Below, one piece after another: positions 36,795-49,700 of a stretch of DNA of 64,000 nt. Positions within the stretch are counted from its first letter, which is position 1, and each line of letters starts with the position of its first letter. This DNA is from Parapristionchus giblindavisi (Eukaryota; Nematoda; Chromadorea; Rhabditida; Diplogasteridae), in the NCBI GenBank assembly GCA_943737045.1, contig CALSFV010000256.1:372001-436000 (forward strand), in the 5' to 3' direction. The position numbers and the translations under genes were made by a program. Under the pieces are notes generated by a model. That model saw only the letters and a program-made list of their open reading frames with translations, was not told the DNA's origin and did no database searches.

Positions 36795-39700
36795 TCTCCA
36801 TTCGTCTTTCTTCTTCTTCATCATCATTTTCATTCGTTCAGCTTCGTCCATTCTATTCTCTTCTTCATCCATCTATCCATATCCCTCTATTCCTCTCTCT
36901 ATCTCATCTTCATTTCTTCCTTTATCCATTCCAATTTACTCTCTATTCCTTTCTTCTCCTCTCTTCCTCTTTCTACCTCTCCCTCTCTCTTCCTTCTATC
37001 TCTCCTCTTCATCTTCATCTTCTTCCATCCATCGTCTTCTTCTTCGTCTTCATCCATATTCCTCCATCTATAGTCTCCCCTCTCTCTGTGTATGCTTCCC
37101 CCCTTTACCCTATCTATTTCTTTTCATCATTTCAATCTCCATCCCTCTACCTCTCCTTATACCTCTTCATCTCCTTATACCTCTTCATCTCCCTCTACCT
37201 CCCTCTCCCTCTACCTCCCTCTCCTTATACCTCTCCCTCTCCTTGTCCCTCTCCCTCTCCTTGTCCCTCTCCCTCTCCCATCTCTACCTCTACCACTCCT
37301 CTATTATCTCTTCAGGAACGTCGTGCACACAACAACAAGCGTCGTATGCGCCAGATGCAGAACGCAATCGTGGCAACCAAGGTGAGAGCAACCAACCATC
37401 ACACACATACACACAGACACTAATGGAATGATAATGATGAACGGTTGATCTTTGATCTTTGATCTTGAACTCTGCACCAATCAATTCCTCCATACAGCTA
37501 TCCTCTTTCTTTCTCACTCACACACACTTGGTCTTGCTTCGTTCATCTTGTGTTTTTATCTCAACAGTGATACGTAGGCGGCATTGTAGCTGGCGATTTA
37601 GTCCAAAATGTACTCAAAGTGAGTAGGGAGTCCTCGACTTGTTAATTTCCAGCGACAAGCATTGCCAACGTATGATATGTAGAAGTACACGATGAGAGGC
37701 TTCACTTTAATTTCTATTTTGCTCTCTCCTCTCTCTCTCTCCTTCCCTTATGACCATGCATGCCATCCTCTTCTTCCTCTTCTTCTTCTTCCCTTCAATC
37801 TATCTCTCCCTCTCCATCTTTGCCGTATTGCACACATACACTAACATACACACTCAACCTCTCTCCATTCATCTCTCCTCCCTTCCTTTCTCTCACTCTT
37901 CTCTCTCCTCCTTCCCTCGCCCTCCCTCTCCTTCACTCCCTCCCTCTCCCTCTCCTTCTCCCTCTCCCTTCCCTTCACTCTCTCCCTCTCCCTCTCCCTC
38001 TCCTTCACTCTCTCACTCACTCTGTCCGTCTCCACGGGCACATTGATTTGAACACTTCTCTCCCTCTTCTTCTTCTTCTTCTCCTCTTTCTCCTTCCATT
38101 TCCATTCCTTTTCGTTTCTTCCTCCCTTTCTGCATGTATTCATTCTTTCATTCATTCAATTTTATTCAACATTAGGGCCCTCATCTTTTCCTAATCATAA
38201 TACTACAGTTTCTTTCTACCTCTGTCTCACTCCCCCGTCTCTCTGATTCTAACTCGTAAGGAGTGTGGTGGTCTTCTACCTCTATCCTACTCATGGTGTG
38301 GAATAGTATTAACTATTTCATTCCTTGTTGCATCCTCTGCTTCTTCTCTCCACCTCTTCTTCCTCTATCCTCTCACTCCAGCCTCACCTCTGTGCACGAA
38401 CCCGAAGCTCACTCTGGTATTCCAAAATGCTTAGTTTACTTAATAAGAGAAATTTGATTTTTAGTTGATTTTTTTTAGATAAATGTTGACTTAAACATAA
38501 CTTAAAGTACACTTAAGGTTTCACGATAGGTCAAATAAATATTTAAGTAAACTAACAGTTTTGGAATGCCCTATCACCAAATGAATGATCGCTCACTTTG
38601 ATTCGGTGAGAACGAATGAGCGGATGGTGAAACGTAAAAGTGCATGGTTGCGAATGAAATGATTGAATGAATGAATGATTGTTGATAGGGACTGTATTTG
38701 TCCACCCTCATCCCCCCTTCTGCCTCCCATCCTGACATTTGAGATGATAAGACTAGAGAGAATATTATATATATTATCGATTCGAGAAGATGATTTATTG
38801 ATTGGCTACGGTACATTTGATTGACGGGATACGGTATATGATGAGCATCTATATATTGATTAATTATTATTGAGGTGATAGATGAATTTGAACGGGTCTG
38901 TAGTTTATTTTCCGCCTTGATCTTTGAACTCTGGTTTTTGATCTTTGGATGGTTGGCCTCGCATCGTTTATGTATAATACATGTATGTAGTGCGTCCGCC
39001 TTGCTCCACTCTTGTGTCTATCATAACCTTGATCTATCTTTTGATCTTTGATCTTTGATACTATCGATCGATTTCAATCGTCCGTCTGCCTCTCCACACT
39101 CACCTCGATAATAGTCAATCAGTAATATATGTCGCGTGTTTCTCTCTATTTTCTCGCTATTTCGGTGGCTTTGGCGACTAATCAATAATACAAATCATTG
39201 ATCGATCGATATGACGCTGACCCTAAACGAATCAATACAGTAGTAATTATCGATTGGTAGATGCTCTCGTAGTATATGTGTATGACCGTATCCTCACTCA
39301 AATATCCCACGAATCAATCAATATCCTATCGATCGATAAATACACGATTACCGTAGTAGATAGGTAGGTAGTGTCTCTCTAGTCTCGTGATCTCAATCGT
39401 CTCAGGACGGCGAGATGTCAGTGCGGCAAGTGTTGCAGGCAGAGGGACTCACGACGGGCGATCCCATCAAGGACGAGGAAGTCATCCGACTCCATATGAA
39501 GGACCAGAACAACAAGAAGGCCGAGGCTGCACGACAGCGGTAAGACTTATACTCTTAATGAAACACGAACTCAACGGGCATAGGTCGAGCAGCTACGTTA
39601 CAGAGTTTCAAAATGTGGCCAGGATTTTAACAACAAAAATTTCCTAATAATGCGGCCATGCTTTGTAGCTCGTAACGTTCTTTTCGACCTATCTCTACAG

Positions 39701-42700
39701 GGAGAGAGATTGGCCGGATTTGGTCGCTAACTTCTAGCCGGCACCAAACCCGGTGAATCGGAGCAGTTGGCGCTTTTGATAATGGCGAAAAGACGCTAAA
39801 TTTTGTTGGTTTTACAATATAAATAGACTGATCCCTCCACTGTTCAAATATTATCACTATTACTTTGTATCTATACCAGCATGCTGATCATGTATAGGCA
39901 TACCAGTAGTGTGCTTGCTAGTAACACGTTACTAGTAAGTATGCCTATTCATGATTAGCATGCTGTAATCCGCCGGCTCCTCCTCCTCAGTCCTCATATA
40001 CACAAAGTTATCCTGGTCTGATCATCATGCTTCATCTCTGGTGTGTATCAGATCTTACGGTCTTGAGGCTTACTTAAGCCATTAAGCATGCCTTAAGTTA
40101 CTTACTTACTTGGTACTTATCATATCAGAGATGGGGTAGTGCATGGTCGAGGGGGGTGGTGGTCTGGTTGTGGGGGAGAGGGTGAGAGACGTCGGGGAGG
40201 GAGGGGCGGAAACCAATCACATACCAAGTTTGGTACAGTGGTAGCAGAGAATGGTTGATGGTCACAATCAATCGATATTATTGATTGTGTGTATCACTAC
40301 TCCTCTCTCACTACTATACCTGCCCTATTCCTCCCCTCATCCTTCAATAGTAGAACCTCTCCTCCCCCTCCAACCGCTCTCACTCCCCGCTCTCGCTCTC
40401 TCTCTCGCTCTCTGACTGTGAAAAGAACCGAGACCACCCACTCTCTCCAGGTATCATCGTATGACTGATGAGGAGAAGCGGCAGTACAATCAGAGACGAA
40501 CTGAGGCATTTCGCAGGTCAGTCAATCTCAATCAGCCTTCTACTTCTGCCGCCGCGGCGTCTATGGTTATGATGATGGGCGCATCCACATCATCCCAACA
40601 GCAACAGCATCATTATTGATTGATCTACTATTGATCTTTGATCTTTGACACGCCTGACTACTTGCGTTGTTTGCCTGTGTTTTTCTCTCTCTCTCATCGT
40701 AGTATTATTGGCAAGTAGTCTGGCTTCCAATTACCGTAATCCTGTTTCTGAAATTCCATTATCGATTTATCAATCGATATTCATTCAATGTATCTCTGTT
40801 GATCTATCTCTGTCTTGGTCTCTGATGTATCAAAGGTCCGGAAGACGATCTACAACCTTTTTTGCCTTCTTCATCAAACTTCTTCGATCTATTATTATTA
40901 TTACAACATCTACTATTATTTCAATAGTAAAACCAATCCGCGGGCACTCTCCTCTCCTCTGTTTGTATCATGTTTTGCTGTAGTGGTATTAGTTTTCGAA
41001 AACACTTGAGGCCTGCTCATTTTATTTTAATTTTTTTGAAACTCCTATCTTATTCACTACTATATGTGTAGCTTACACGTGCAAGGCTGCAAGTTGCCCA
41101 TTTGAGATTGCGTCACTTTAAAGTCCTATTTTTGTAAAATTTGTGTTTGTAAAACAATTGGAAGCATCTCAAATAAGTGATCAATTGCCTTGAACCACAG
41201 GAAGAAGTTCTACTTCTCTCTTGTGATGTTTTTGCTTTTGTTTTTCCCCCTCCGTTTGTGTATATCTATATACTTGAAACCAATGGTTACTCTTTATTAT
41301 TATTCTTTATTTTAAACTCTTTCTTTCTCCCCTCTTCCCCTCAAGTATCTCTCTCTCCATCTCTATCTCTGCGCTACTCAACCAGATCTATAAGTATACT
41401 GTATACTGTAATCGTAGTTAATCGATATGTGTTTTACCGAATGATTGATCGATTGATTAATTGATTGATTGATAATGATGTTGCTGTTGATTTCTACTGA
41501 AAACGTCCTCGATTGAACAATAAACGTTGACTGTATTCACATGTATGTTTGTAGTGGTGCGGCGTCGAAACATGTTATTATAATAGTAATTTAATTATAA
41601 TTATTACACTATTGATTATTATAATAGTAATACTACTATATTATAATAGTAATGGACGAAGTCAATGATATTTACTTTATGTATTTTGTGACATATGGTT
41701 CGCAACAATTTGGTTAAATTGTCTAGTATAGAGTGAGTATTGAGTGAAAAAACTATTATTTAATTTTGAAAAAAAAACGAATATTGTACAGACGCCGAAT
41801 GGAGGAGGAAATGCTGCTAGCCATGCCTATTGGTCGTATCAACGGTGAGGCACTCGATCGCGCCCAACAGATTGTCGTCAGAAATGCCAAACGTGCCGAG
41901 GCTGCACGATTACGGTAGGTGTGCATATCGAGTACGGTAGCCACGGCACTACGGTACGGTACCACCGGGTCACTGTGAATCCGTATCTGGAGGGATACGG
42001 CGGTGGCTCGATGGTCCTAGATCTGGTTTTTCAAAACATAAAGTGTACTTGAAATACATCACTAGCTTGAAGTAGACTTTAAATGAACTACAAGTGAAAG
42101 ATCATTTGACGAAATGCATTACAGTATACCGCACCAGGTTGAGTAGACTTACGTTTCACTTGTAGATCTTCATTCAATTTACATGTACATTTTAAGTTTT
42201 GAGAATGAACCAGATACCGTAGTGTCCGACTAGTCATTGTGCTATCGTGAGTTCGCCATAATATCGATTAGTCTCTGTAGCTCTCATTATAGGTACCAAC
42301 GCATGACTCCTGAGCAGCGCAAATTGTACAACCAGGTATCTATTGAATTTTCGGTTCTCGTCTCGTACACTACTCTCTCTGATCTACAAAATTATTGATT
42401 TTTCCTTCCAAGTCTCCCTCTTACTCTGTGCATGATGAAACAAAGTCTTGTCTTTATCCAGATCTCTTATTGATCTATGATCTTTTGAACCCTGATCTTT
42501 GATCTTTGATCTTTCCACGATCAATATCTGACCCTTGTTTGCTCTCTAGAGGGCGCGCGATCGTTACCAGCGACTGTCGGACGAGCAACGACGTGACTAC
42601 AACCAGGTGTCTATATCTGCCCCCACCACCTACCTTTTGAGACTCCGCCCACAACTTTTTGGCACCACCTCTCCGACTCCGCCCCCTCCATGACCATACC

Positions 42701-43904
42701 ACGCGGATCTACCGTATACCGCCATCTACCGTATACCGTCATCATTGATCATCCATCGTCGGACAAATCATATCCAAGAATATCCATCGATCAATTTCCT
42801 TCATTCTCCGTTCTTACTCCTCCTTCTCCATATGCTTCTCTAGTTCTTCCCCCCAAGACATCATTCAATCAATAAATGTATATACCGTACACCCACTCCC
42901 CATATACCCACCATCATGCGTTCTATCGTACCTATCGTACTCTTTCTCTAGTGTCCCCCACATATGAGTCCTTCCGCCTTCCTTCCTAAACTCTTGTAAA
43001 ATACACACAACACACACAATGAAAGTAGGATACCGTCCGTCAAAACTGCACATTCGCGCATATCGCACGCGAAATGCGCGCATACACTTTTCGTGCGCCT
43101 CAACCGCGCAGAGGTGTATGCGCAAAGTGTATATTGTTTTTTCTATATCTTGAATGGAAGGACGGGGGATGGGAGTACGGTAGACTATATGCATATATCG
43201 ATTGGTCTTTCTCTCTCTTGTGTTATTGTGTACAAAAAAGAGATATGGAGAAGGAGGAAGGAGGAGGTGGACGGAAAGATTTAGTTTATGTACGGATGTG
43301 ATATGAAATGATGGAGTACGGTAGGTACGGTAATCGCGTGTGTCTGCGTGGTGTGGGTGGTGGAGGATACGGTAGAGGTATAGAATATCGATTTACTGAT
43401 TGATTAATTGGTTGGTTGTGTGTCTGTGTGTTTGTGTGCGTGAACATGTCAAGAACAGAGAGAGAGATGACTACGGTAGAAATGAGCAAGATCAAGAAGA
43501 ATGTGGATGGATGGAAGACAAATGGGGATGTGATGTGAGAAGGAGGAGGATAGAAGATAGATATTATTGATTTATTGATTGAGTAGTCTCGATCTACAGT
43601 AATCCTAAGATAGTGGGGGCGCTGGGATACCTGCTTGTAGGCTCGATCGTTTAAAAAATCTGCTTACCGCCTTTTAAAGGCTCATCCTGAGCTACTTTGA
43701 AACTCTCTGGTCTGGCAACACTCTGTCGTAGAAAAGAAAGCGAGAAAGCATTGTCAGAGTGCAGAGTTTCAAATTAGCTCTGGGTGTGCCTTTGAAATGG
43801 TTTAAAACTCGTTTAATTTTTTTTTCTATTTACGGAGCACGATTAGATCATGTTCGCCCTAGGAAATGTCCTCATGTTCGTTTAGTAAATAATTAAATTA
43901 ATAA

Positions 43905-43968
<64 letters not shown>

Positions 43969-44970
43969 ATTCCATCCATCCATATTATTGATAGAATGCA
44001 ATGCTCAAACTTTTTTCTGGCATGTTTTCAAAACTGTAATTTTTGGCATGGTGATATACGCATTTGGAATACAATTGGTCAATCGATATTCGCTCTAAAA
44101 ATCAATAATTATTGCCCCCTGTTTTAACCATAGGTCGAATTGCTACGTTACAAATTTTCAACAAAAAAAGAAGTTTGTAACGTACTTTTCCACCTATGGT
44201 TTTGACCCAGTTTTGCACGACGACGATATTGAGAGCAGTCGTATATTGATTTATTTACGGTTAAGAAGCGCTACACACCGAAGCGAAAGAGAGGCGATGG
44301 CGGTCCCTCCAGTACGAACTCGTCCATGGGTGGTCTCGACCCTGCCATGATGGGACTCGGCGGTGCCAACATGAACAAGAAGGTAAACTTGTATTTATTT
44401 GTTTATTATTTTAAATTATGCTACATTGATTAATTTTGACAACAAGCGAGAGAAAATTTGGTGAAAGTGCCGTTTGGGTAACCATTCCCGTTTGGGTAAC
44501 CATACACGTTGTACTTTAACCGAAATGTTGTAACGTACCCATTAGTTACAGGAGGACGACGTGGATGCACTGACGACCCTGGAACGGGACGTAATGAAGC
44601 GAACGGCACAGGCACAGCAGACGCTCGCCAGGAGATCCTACATCATACCCGGCACATCGGGCACCGGTACCACCACTGCCGGTACCTCGAATGGACCCAC
44701 GCTCGCTACTCACCTCGGGGTACGGTTGAGAATTATCGATTGATTTTTCAATGTATACATTCCAGGCTAATCTCCAGTCGACTCAACAATCTCAGCTGTT
44801 GCATCATGTCCAACCACAGCAGATGACGTCATACACGAATCAAGGTACGGTCGTGTTGGGGGCGGAGCTTGGGTTACTGTAGCGATGGTCAGTATTGATT
44901 GATTGGTTACGTTGCAGGACTCATCAACCACATGCAGCCAATTCTCAATCCATATGGAGGACGGCCTTGA
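32700..44970 (+). CDS. Basic repeat protein A, AAR-x-RY-x-RM-[ST] repeats (15 exons, 545 aa)
   Basis: Exons: 32700-32879, 34404-34574, 34814-34965, 35274-35406, 35469-35564, 37316-37381, 39406-39539, 40451-40516, 41792-41914, 42293-42335, 42550-42606, 44266-44382, 44552-44719, 44766-44844, 44918-44970; 1,638 nt, in frame. A Ser/Thr/Gln-rich N-terminus (1-140) is followed by five repeats such as AEAARQRYHRMTDEEKRQYN (about 160-180, 235-260, 305-332, 366-388, 389-410), then KRYTPKRKRG and a Gln/Asn-rich tail. Most repeats span 19-35 residues and are rich in Arg/Lys. They recall the STPR (score-and-three-amino-acid peptide) DNA-binding repeats of FMBP-1-type proteins, but I cannot confirm the family. 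A nuclear nucleic-acid-binding role is inferred. A paralogue lies 1.8 kb downstream on the same strand. Confidence 0.85.
33744..33955. mobile_element. 212-bp MITE, CATACATTTT termini, 8-bp TSD
   Basis: Ends catacatttttggtgtcct and agggtatgaaaatgcatatg. The flanks GATATGAA (33736-33743) and AATATGAA (33956-33963) differ by one base. The first about 150 bp resemble the outer left end of the 4.4-kb transposon at 13350-13490, so this is a likely internal-deletion derivative. Confidence 0.8.
35067..35191. mobile_element. Palindromic TTAA-family element
   Basis: TTAA at 35067-35070 and 35188-35191. Arms gacacactgaggtaatttga and an inverted, decayed partner; centre ctctggcaatgctc. It lies in an intron of gene A. 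Confidence 0.7.
36410..37305. repeat. Long pyrimidine tract
   Basis: About 900 bp with almost no purines in places: ctctccccctctcc blocks, a (CT)n run at 36722-36790, and ctccctctacctccctctcc to 37290. It is the 5' part of the intron ending ctcttcag at 37315. ORFs up to 345 codons here have only Ser/Leu/Pro composition. Confidence 0.9.
37720..38110. repeat. Pyrimidine tract
   Basis: Blocks of ctctccctctcc and cttcttctt in the intron between gene A exons 37316-37381 and 39406-39539. No exon is seen. Confidence 0.8.
38412..38574. mobile_element. CTCTGGTATT-family inverted-repeat element
   Basis: Begins ctctggtattccaaaatgct and ends gttttggaatgccctat. The middle has acttaaagtacacttaagg. Related to 21096, 42028 and 54476. 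Confidence 0.6.
39579..39692. mobile_element. CATAGGTCGA-family MITE
   Basis: Begins cataggtcgagcagctacgtta and ends gtaacgttcttttcgacctat. Direct flanks are not clearly duplicated. It lies in an intron of gene A. Confidence 0.65.
39878..39964. repeat. 87-nt stem-loop
   Basis: Arms agcatgctgatcatgtatag and the inverse of agcatgctaatcatgaatag, 26 bp with two mismatches, plus an inner ctagtaac/gttactag helix. It lies in an intron of gene A. It could be a small MITE, a cruciform, or a hairpin RNA precursor; nothing decides between these. Confidence 0.55.
40517..40619 (+). other. Possible alternative C-terminus of gene A (intron retention)
   Basis: If the donor at 40517 (gtcagt) is not used, exon 8 runs on in frame as SVNLNQPSTSAAAASMVMMM, then GASTSSQQQQHHY and a stop at 40617-40619. 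The Ser/Ala/Gln composition looks like the protein's other disordered parts rather than random intron. It would give a short form ending after repeat three. Confidence 0.5.
42028..42215. mobile_element. CTCTGGTATTT-family element, decayed
   Basis: Contains tcaaaacataaagtgtacttg, acgaaatgcattacagtata and aagttttgaga, as in the copies at 21096 and 54476. Confidence 0.65.
43674..43796. mobile_element. Palindromic TTAA-family element
   Basis: TTAA at 43674-43677; right end tgtgcctttgaa. Arms cctgagctactttgaaactc and inverse; the loop carries ctgtcgtagaaaagaaagcg. In a gene A intron. Confidence 0.75.
43900..43967. repeat. (AT)n microsatellite
   Basis: About 30 TA units in the intron of gene A between 42606 and 44266. 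Confidence 0.9.
44129..44198. mobile_element. 70-bp MITE, CATAGGTCGAA termini, 8-bp TSD
   Basis: Begins cataggtcgaattgctacgt and ends gtacttttccacctatg. The flanks GTTTTAAC and GTTTTGAC differ by one base. Shortest member of the family here. Confidence 0.75.
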
Positions 44971-46728
44971 GTGGGGCTACCGTAATCTTCAACTTCGTGG
45001 CGGGATCCAGCGAGCCACCCGAACTCGTCTCGATCTATCCACGAACCAAGGGATCTAGCCACCGTCATTCGTTACCACTAATCTAGCGTCCTCTAAAATT
45101 ACCGTATACCTCTCCATTACCGTATACGAATATATTCGACAGCATTGTTTATTCTCTACACCACCACACACATACACTACTCTACTACGTTGTTTTGTCC
45201 TCCATGGTCAACCAATCAATATTCTATTTCATATACCGTATGCCTACCGTCTATCTCTCTATTCATCCATACTATATCTAGCTCTGCACCGACTGTTTAT
45301 TTTGTTTCGTAGACAACGTTTTCCCTGCATGCACCAGTAGTATACATATTATCCATTTTTTCCGAATGATTATCGATTGATTTTTTGAATGATTGCTTGA
45401 TCTATTGATTGATCAATTGGTTCGTTTATTCTCCAACTCAGCGTACTCCGTTCCCTCATCCATCCATACATTCAATCCATTCATTCACACGAGAACGTCC
45501 CCATCCTTTGCATCTACTCAATCAATAATCACACCTCTCTGACCTACAGTATTCACTCTTACCACTGTAGCTAATCGATATATCGATTCATTGTTCATGC
45601 CTGTTATTGATTGATTGATTGAGTAGTCTCGATCTACAGTAATCCTACTCCACCACATCCTCAAGTATATATATTCTTTTTGTGTGTTTCGGTTGAGTAT
45701 CAGTGAGAAGATCCCCGTTCCCCGCCCTTAGCTCCAATCAATAATTTCTACCCCCCCCCCCATAATAATGGTTGCTTCAGAGCAAGGCGCGAGCCGTATC
45801 TCCTCCCCCTTCACCCCTTCACCCTTGTTTCGTTATCATTTTCATGGTGTAACTATTATATATTTCTATATTATATTTCTTGTACGCCCCGCCCCCTTTG
45901 ACCCTTCTCCCAATTGGCACAAATTCATTTAGTTCATTTTTTGTGTGAATCGATATTGATTGACAGATCGATTCTACCCTAAATAGTACTTGGAACAGAG
46001 AATTTATATGCGCATGTATGACTACGGTAGTATCGATTGATTGATTTTCTCCTTTTGATCTAACCGACCGATACCGTAGTCTTTATTCATTCATTTATCG
46101 ATTCCGTTTAAGAATGTATTGATTAGAAGAATCTTCCCCCATCATTTTCATGCTACATAGTTTCCCATTTGCATTACTCGATTTGAGCACACCTCCGTTT
46201 CCCTCCATCTATTGATTTATTGATTTTCTGATCCCCCCAACATTGCATTGTATCCACCGTTCATCAACATTATTGATTATATACACACTAATTGCCTTTT
46301 TTTCTGCCCATCCAATTTGTTGTTTTTCTCCCCTCATTGTCTCTCTTTGACCCTCGAGAAGGGGGCCTGGCATAGCGACCCATTGAAAAGGCTGCAAGAG
46401 ATGATTTCACTTGCGAAAAAGTTGTTGTATTAGCAAGTGGATCGTTATGCCTCTGCCCTCTCCCATCTCCATTGATTGATTGATTGATTGACTTATTGAT
46501 TGATTTTTCTTCTTCTTTGCACACACACCACATAATGATAAAAATAGTTGCATAGCCTCAAAATGTGTGTTGTATCGATTGATTGCCGAATGATTACAGT
46601 ACACCATGACCACGAAGCGTTGTGACTTCGCTATACCATATCTGAAAATGTAGATGGAAACATTGAAATATCGATTAATCGATCGAGTGGTGATAAGAAT
46701 GAGAGGGGTAAAGGTGTCAATTTGCAGT
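44971..46728. other. Spacer between the two repeat-protein genes
   Basis: About 1.76 kb with no recognised exon. It has many TACCGTA/ATCGATTGATT words and a C run at 45752-45761. It holds the 3' end of gene A and the likely promoter of gene B. Confidence 0.5.
46714..46727 (+). promoter_or_regulatory. Possible trans-splice acceptor directly at the gene B start
   Basis: The bases ggtgtcaatttgcag end one base before ATG (46729). No upstream coding exon fits, so this may be a spliced-leader site giving a 1-nt 5' UTR. An ordinary intron in the 5' UTR is the alternative. Confidence 0.4.
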
Positions 46729-49700
46729 ATGAATTCAATGTACGGCGGTTGTGATCTACCGCCAGATGACAAACCTAATATGGACCCTACTGGTTCGGGT
46801 TACGGGGGCGAACCGAGTGGCGTACCGGTCGGAATGCCGGAAACGAGTGTGGCCGGACCCACCACCGACAGTGGCTATTATAATATAAGCAATTGCGGCC
46901 ATTTCTTCCCCAATCAATATGTGAGTGAGAGGGAAATCGATTGCCAGGGGCGCTTTTTAAAGCTTAATATACTTTGTGCAGTGTAAAATTTAAAGTATAA
47001 TTGTTTATTGATTAAAGTATAATTGATTTTTGAAGTATAACTGTTTATCGATTAAAGATTATCAGTGCGATGCTACGTCAAGGGTAGAAAAGAAAGTTTT
47101 TTGAAGGCCGGACATTTGAAACCCATTTATGAGATATGTCCAAAATCCATCGATATGCTATTTTTGGACAGCGCGCCAAAACTATTGCGATGTGTATTAT
47201 TGATTATTTGTCCATTGTTTGTTTATGGATTGATTTCCCTGTCAGAATCGTTTGGATGACGGATCAGAGACGATTGTGGTACAACCGACGGCGGTTGTGA
47301 GAGCGGATGAGGTATTGATTTATTGATTAGTTAAGGAGATATGGATTAAATGCGCGCATGTCTGGCTACGTTTTGAGCGGTTCATCGATTGGTTTATTGG
47401 TTGATTATTTCTATACACATTTCACGCTAAACATATCTATTGTTATTTTAAATTGTTTTAATGCATATTTATCTTGATATTGATTTACATTAAAATCACA
47501 CCCGAGTTAATTTTACTTTCCGCTATGACAACGCTCTCTCATAGGCAAAGAAAGCGAAACAGCGTTGTCAGAGCACAGAGTGTTAAACTAGCTCTAGGTC
47601 TGCCTTTAATATAATATTACTATTATTATTACTATTATTGTCAGTTGCCGCCCTCCTCATCGACCTACTACTCCTTTGACGCCATTGACCCCAGTAGAAT
47701 GAAGCACGAAGATGATAGTATATCGACACCATTACCTCCAGAAGGACGAGGAGGAGGAGGGGATGGAGGCCATTCCAATTGCTCTATTGACTCGTCCAAT
47801 GGGTTTGTATTTGTTTATTTTGATTATTACGTGTAAATTATTGATTTATGCTATATATTATAATTCGCCAACTATGATATATGCCGTTGGGCTACCAGGA
47901 TATGGCATACTATTCCTGTGCTTCGAGGAAAAATGTTTTTTTCTCTCCCTTATTGTTAGAGTAAACTGTTCCGTCAATCGTAATTGTGACAGTTTCAGCG
48001 GCGTTAGCGATGCGGGATCGTTGTCGTTAAAACATCAGCGACAGCAGCGCAGTCGGTGCTCGAGGTGAGTCCCGAGTGGAAGTAACACCCAGAGTTAATC
48101 GGAAACTCTCCGCTCTGACAACTCTCTCTCACTTTCTTTGCATACGAGAGAGCCAGAGCGAAGAGTATAATTAGCTCGGGGTGTGCCTTTAAAAAGCCAG
48201 TGAAAGAACTTTCATATGACGCGGAACTTGTTACGGAGTCGAATCACTTTTCGAAAGTGGATGTAGAATTGAGATTTTGAATATTGTGAATTATTGATTG
48301 GCCAGATTATGATTATTGCTGAATAGAATATGCTAGTATGTGGTTATCGATCGATTAATTGATTGGGTCTTATTATTGATTGTAAATAAATAATTATGTC
48401 AGATCAAAATCGATGGATGGTAGCGTGGAGGAGATGGGTCCGATTACGGCCGAACGACACGAGGAACTGAAGAGGAAGAGGGCGGAACAAGCGAGACAAC
48501 GATATCATCGAATGAGTGAAGAAGAACGAAGGTACGGTAGGAGGAGAAGGAGTATTGATTGATTTATTGATGCACACCATACATGGGCGCCGACATGGGG
48601 GTGCCCCCTGTAAAATTTTGATTCTGAGGAATGTCCCCTGTAAAAATGATATTTAGGTGAAAATTTGAAAAAAAAAAGAAAAAAGCGCCGTTAAATCCAT
48701 GGAATGCCCCTATGAAATTATCGATTTTTGTTGGAATGCCCTCTGTGGAACCGAGCTCCAGGTACCCCGCCCATGTATGATGCACACCCAAACGCCAATC
48801 ATTTGTGAATGTCAAAACGACTATTGCCCTTCGTTTGTTGCGCAAATATGCCTGTGCTGAAATGGTGATTGAGTTGTTTTACGGGGTGAAGAGAGATCAA
48901 AGATCAATGACCAAAGATCAATCTTGACTTGTTGCAGAGAGTACAACTATCGTCGTCGACATCGTCAGCGTGGTCTGGATGAGGACGGGGAACGAATCCG
49001 ATCGGATCCGAAGTTGGAGATGCAATTGAAGGAAGCGAATAGAAGGAAGGCTGAGGCCGCGAGGAGGAGGTTTTGTTTTGATTATTTGTTTATTTATATT
49101 TATTCCATCAAGTCAAATCATGGTGGGTAATGGTCAGTGGGTAAAAAAAGATTGGGGTACACGTTTGACAGGATCCCCAAAAGGCTCCCGAATAATGTGA
49201 TTTTGATATGTACCGAAATTTTCCTAAACAAGCGCTTTTATCCACTGATTGAGCGACGATTAACGGGGCTTGTTAATATTAATATTATTGATTGGTATTT
49301 TAATAAAATATGATGCAGATATCATACGATGACTGACGAGGAGAGGCGTGAGTATAATGATCGACGAACGCAGGCATTCCGAAAGAGGAGACAAGAGGTA
49401 CGGTAGGGGGAGTATTGATTGATATTGATTGATTGTAATTACGGCAGTTACCAAGGAGACTGAGAGTTCCTATCTAAACATACTTGGGCAGGGATTGTCA
49501 GTGAAGTTTCTGCCCTGCACCTCGAAATTCAATTCCTTTCATTGAAATTTATAATAATAATGATAATAGTTATCTTAATAATTATTAATTACCGTATTCG
49601 CAGGAAGAAGAGCTGCTCTCTTGCCCTGCATTGCGCATCACTCCCGGCGCACTGGAAAAGGTGCGTAATCAATTAAAATATGTAATTACTTTATTCCGTC

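Noticed and set aside
36312..37431. Overlapping ORFs of 250-345 codons on the plus strand
   Set aside because: They consist only of Ser, Leu, Pro, Phe and Ile from a pyrimidine tract, overlap in several frames, and lie in an intron with a good acceptor at 37315.
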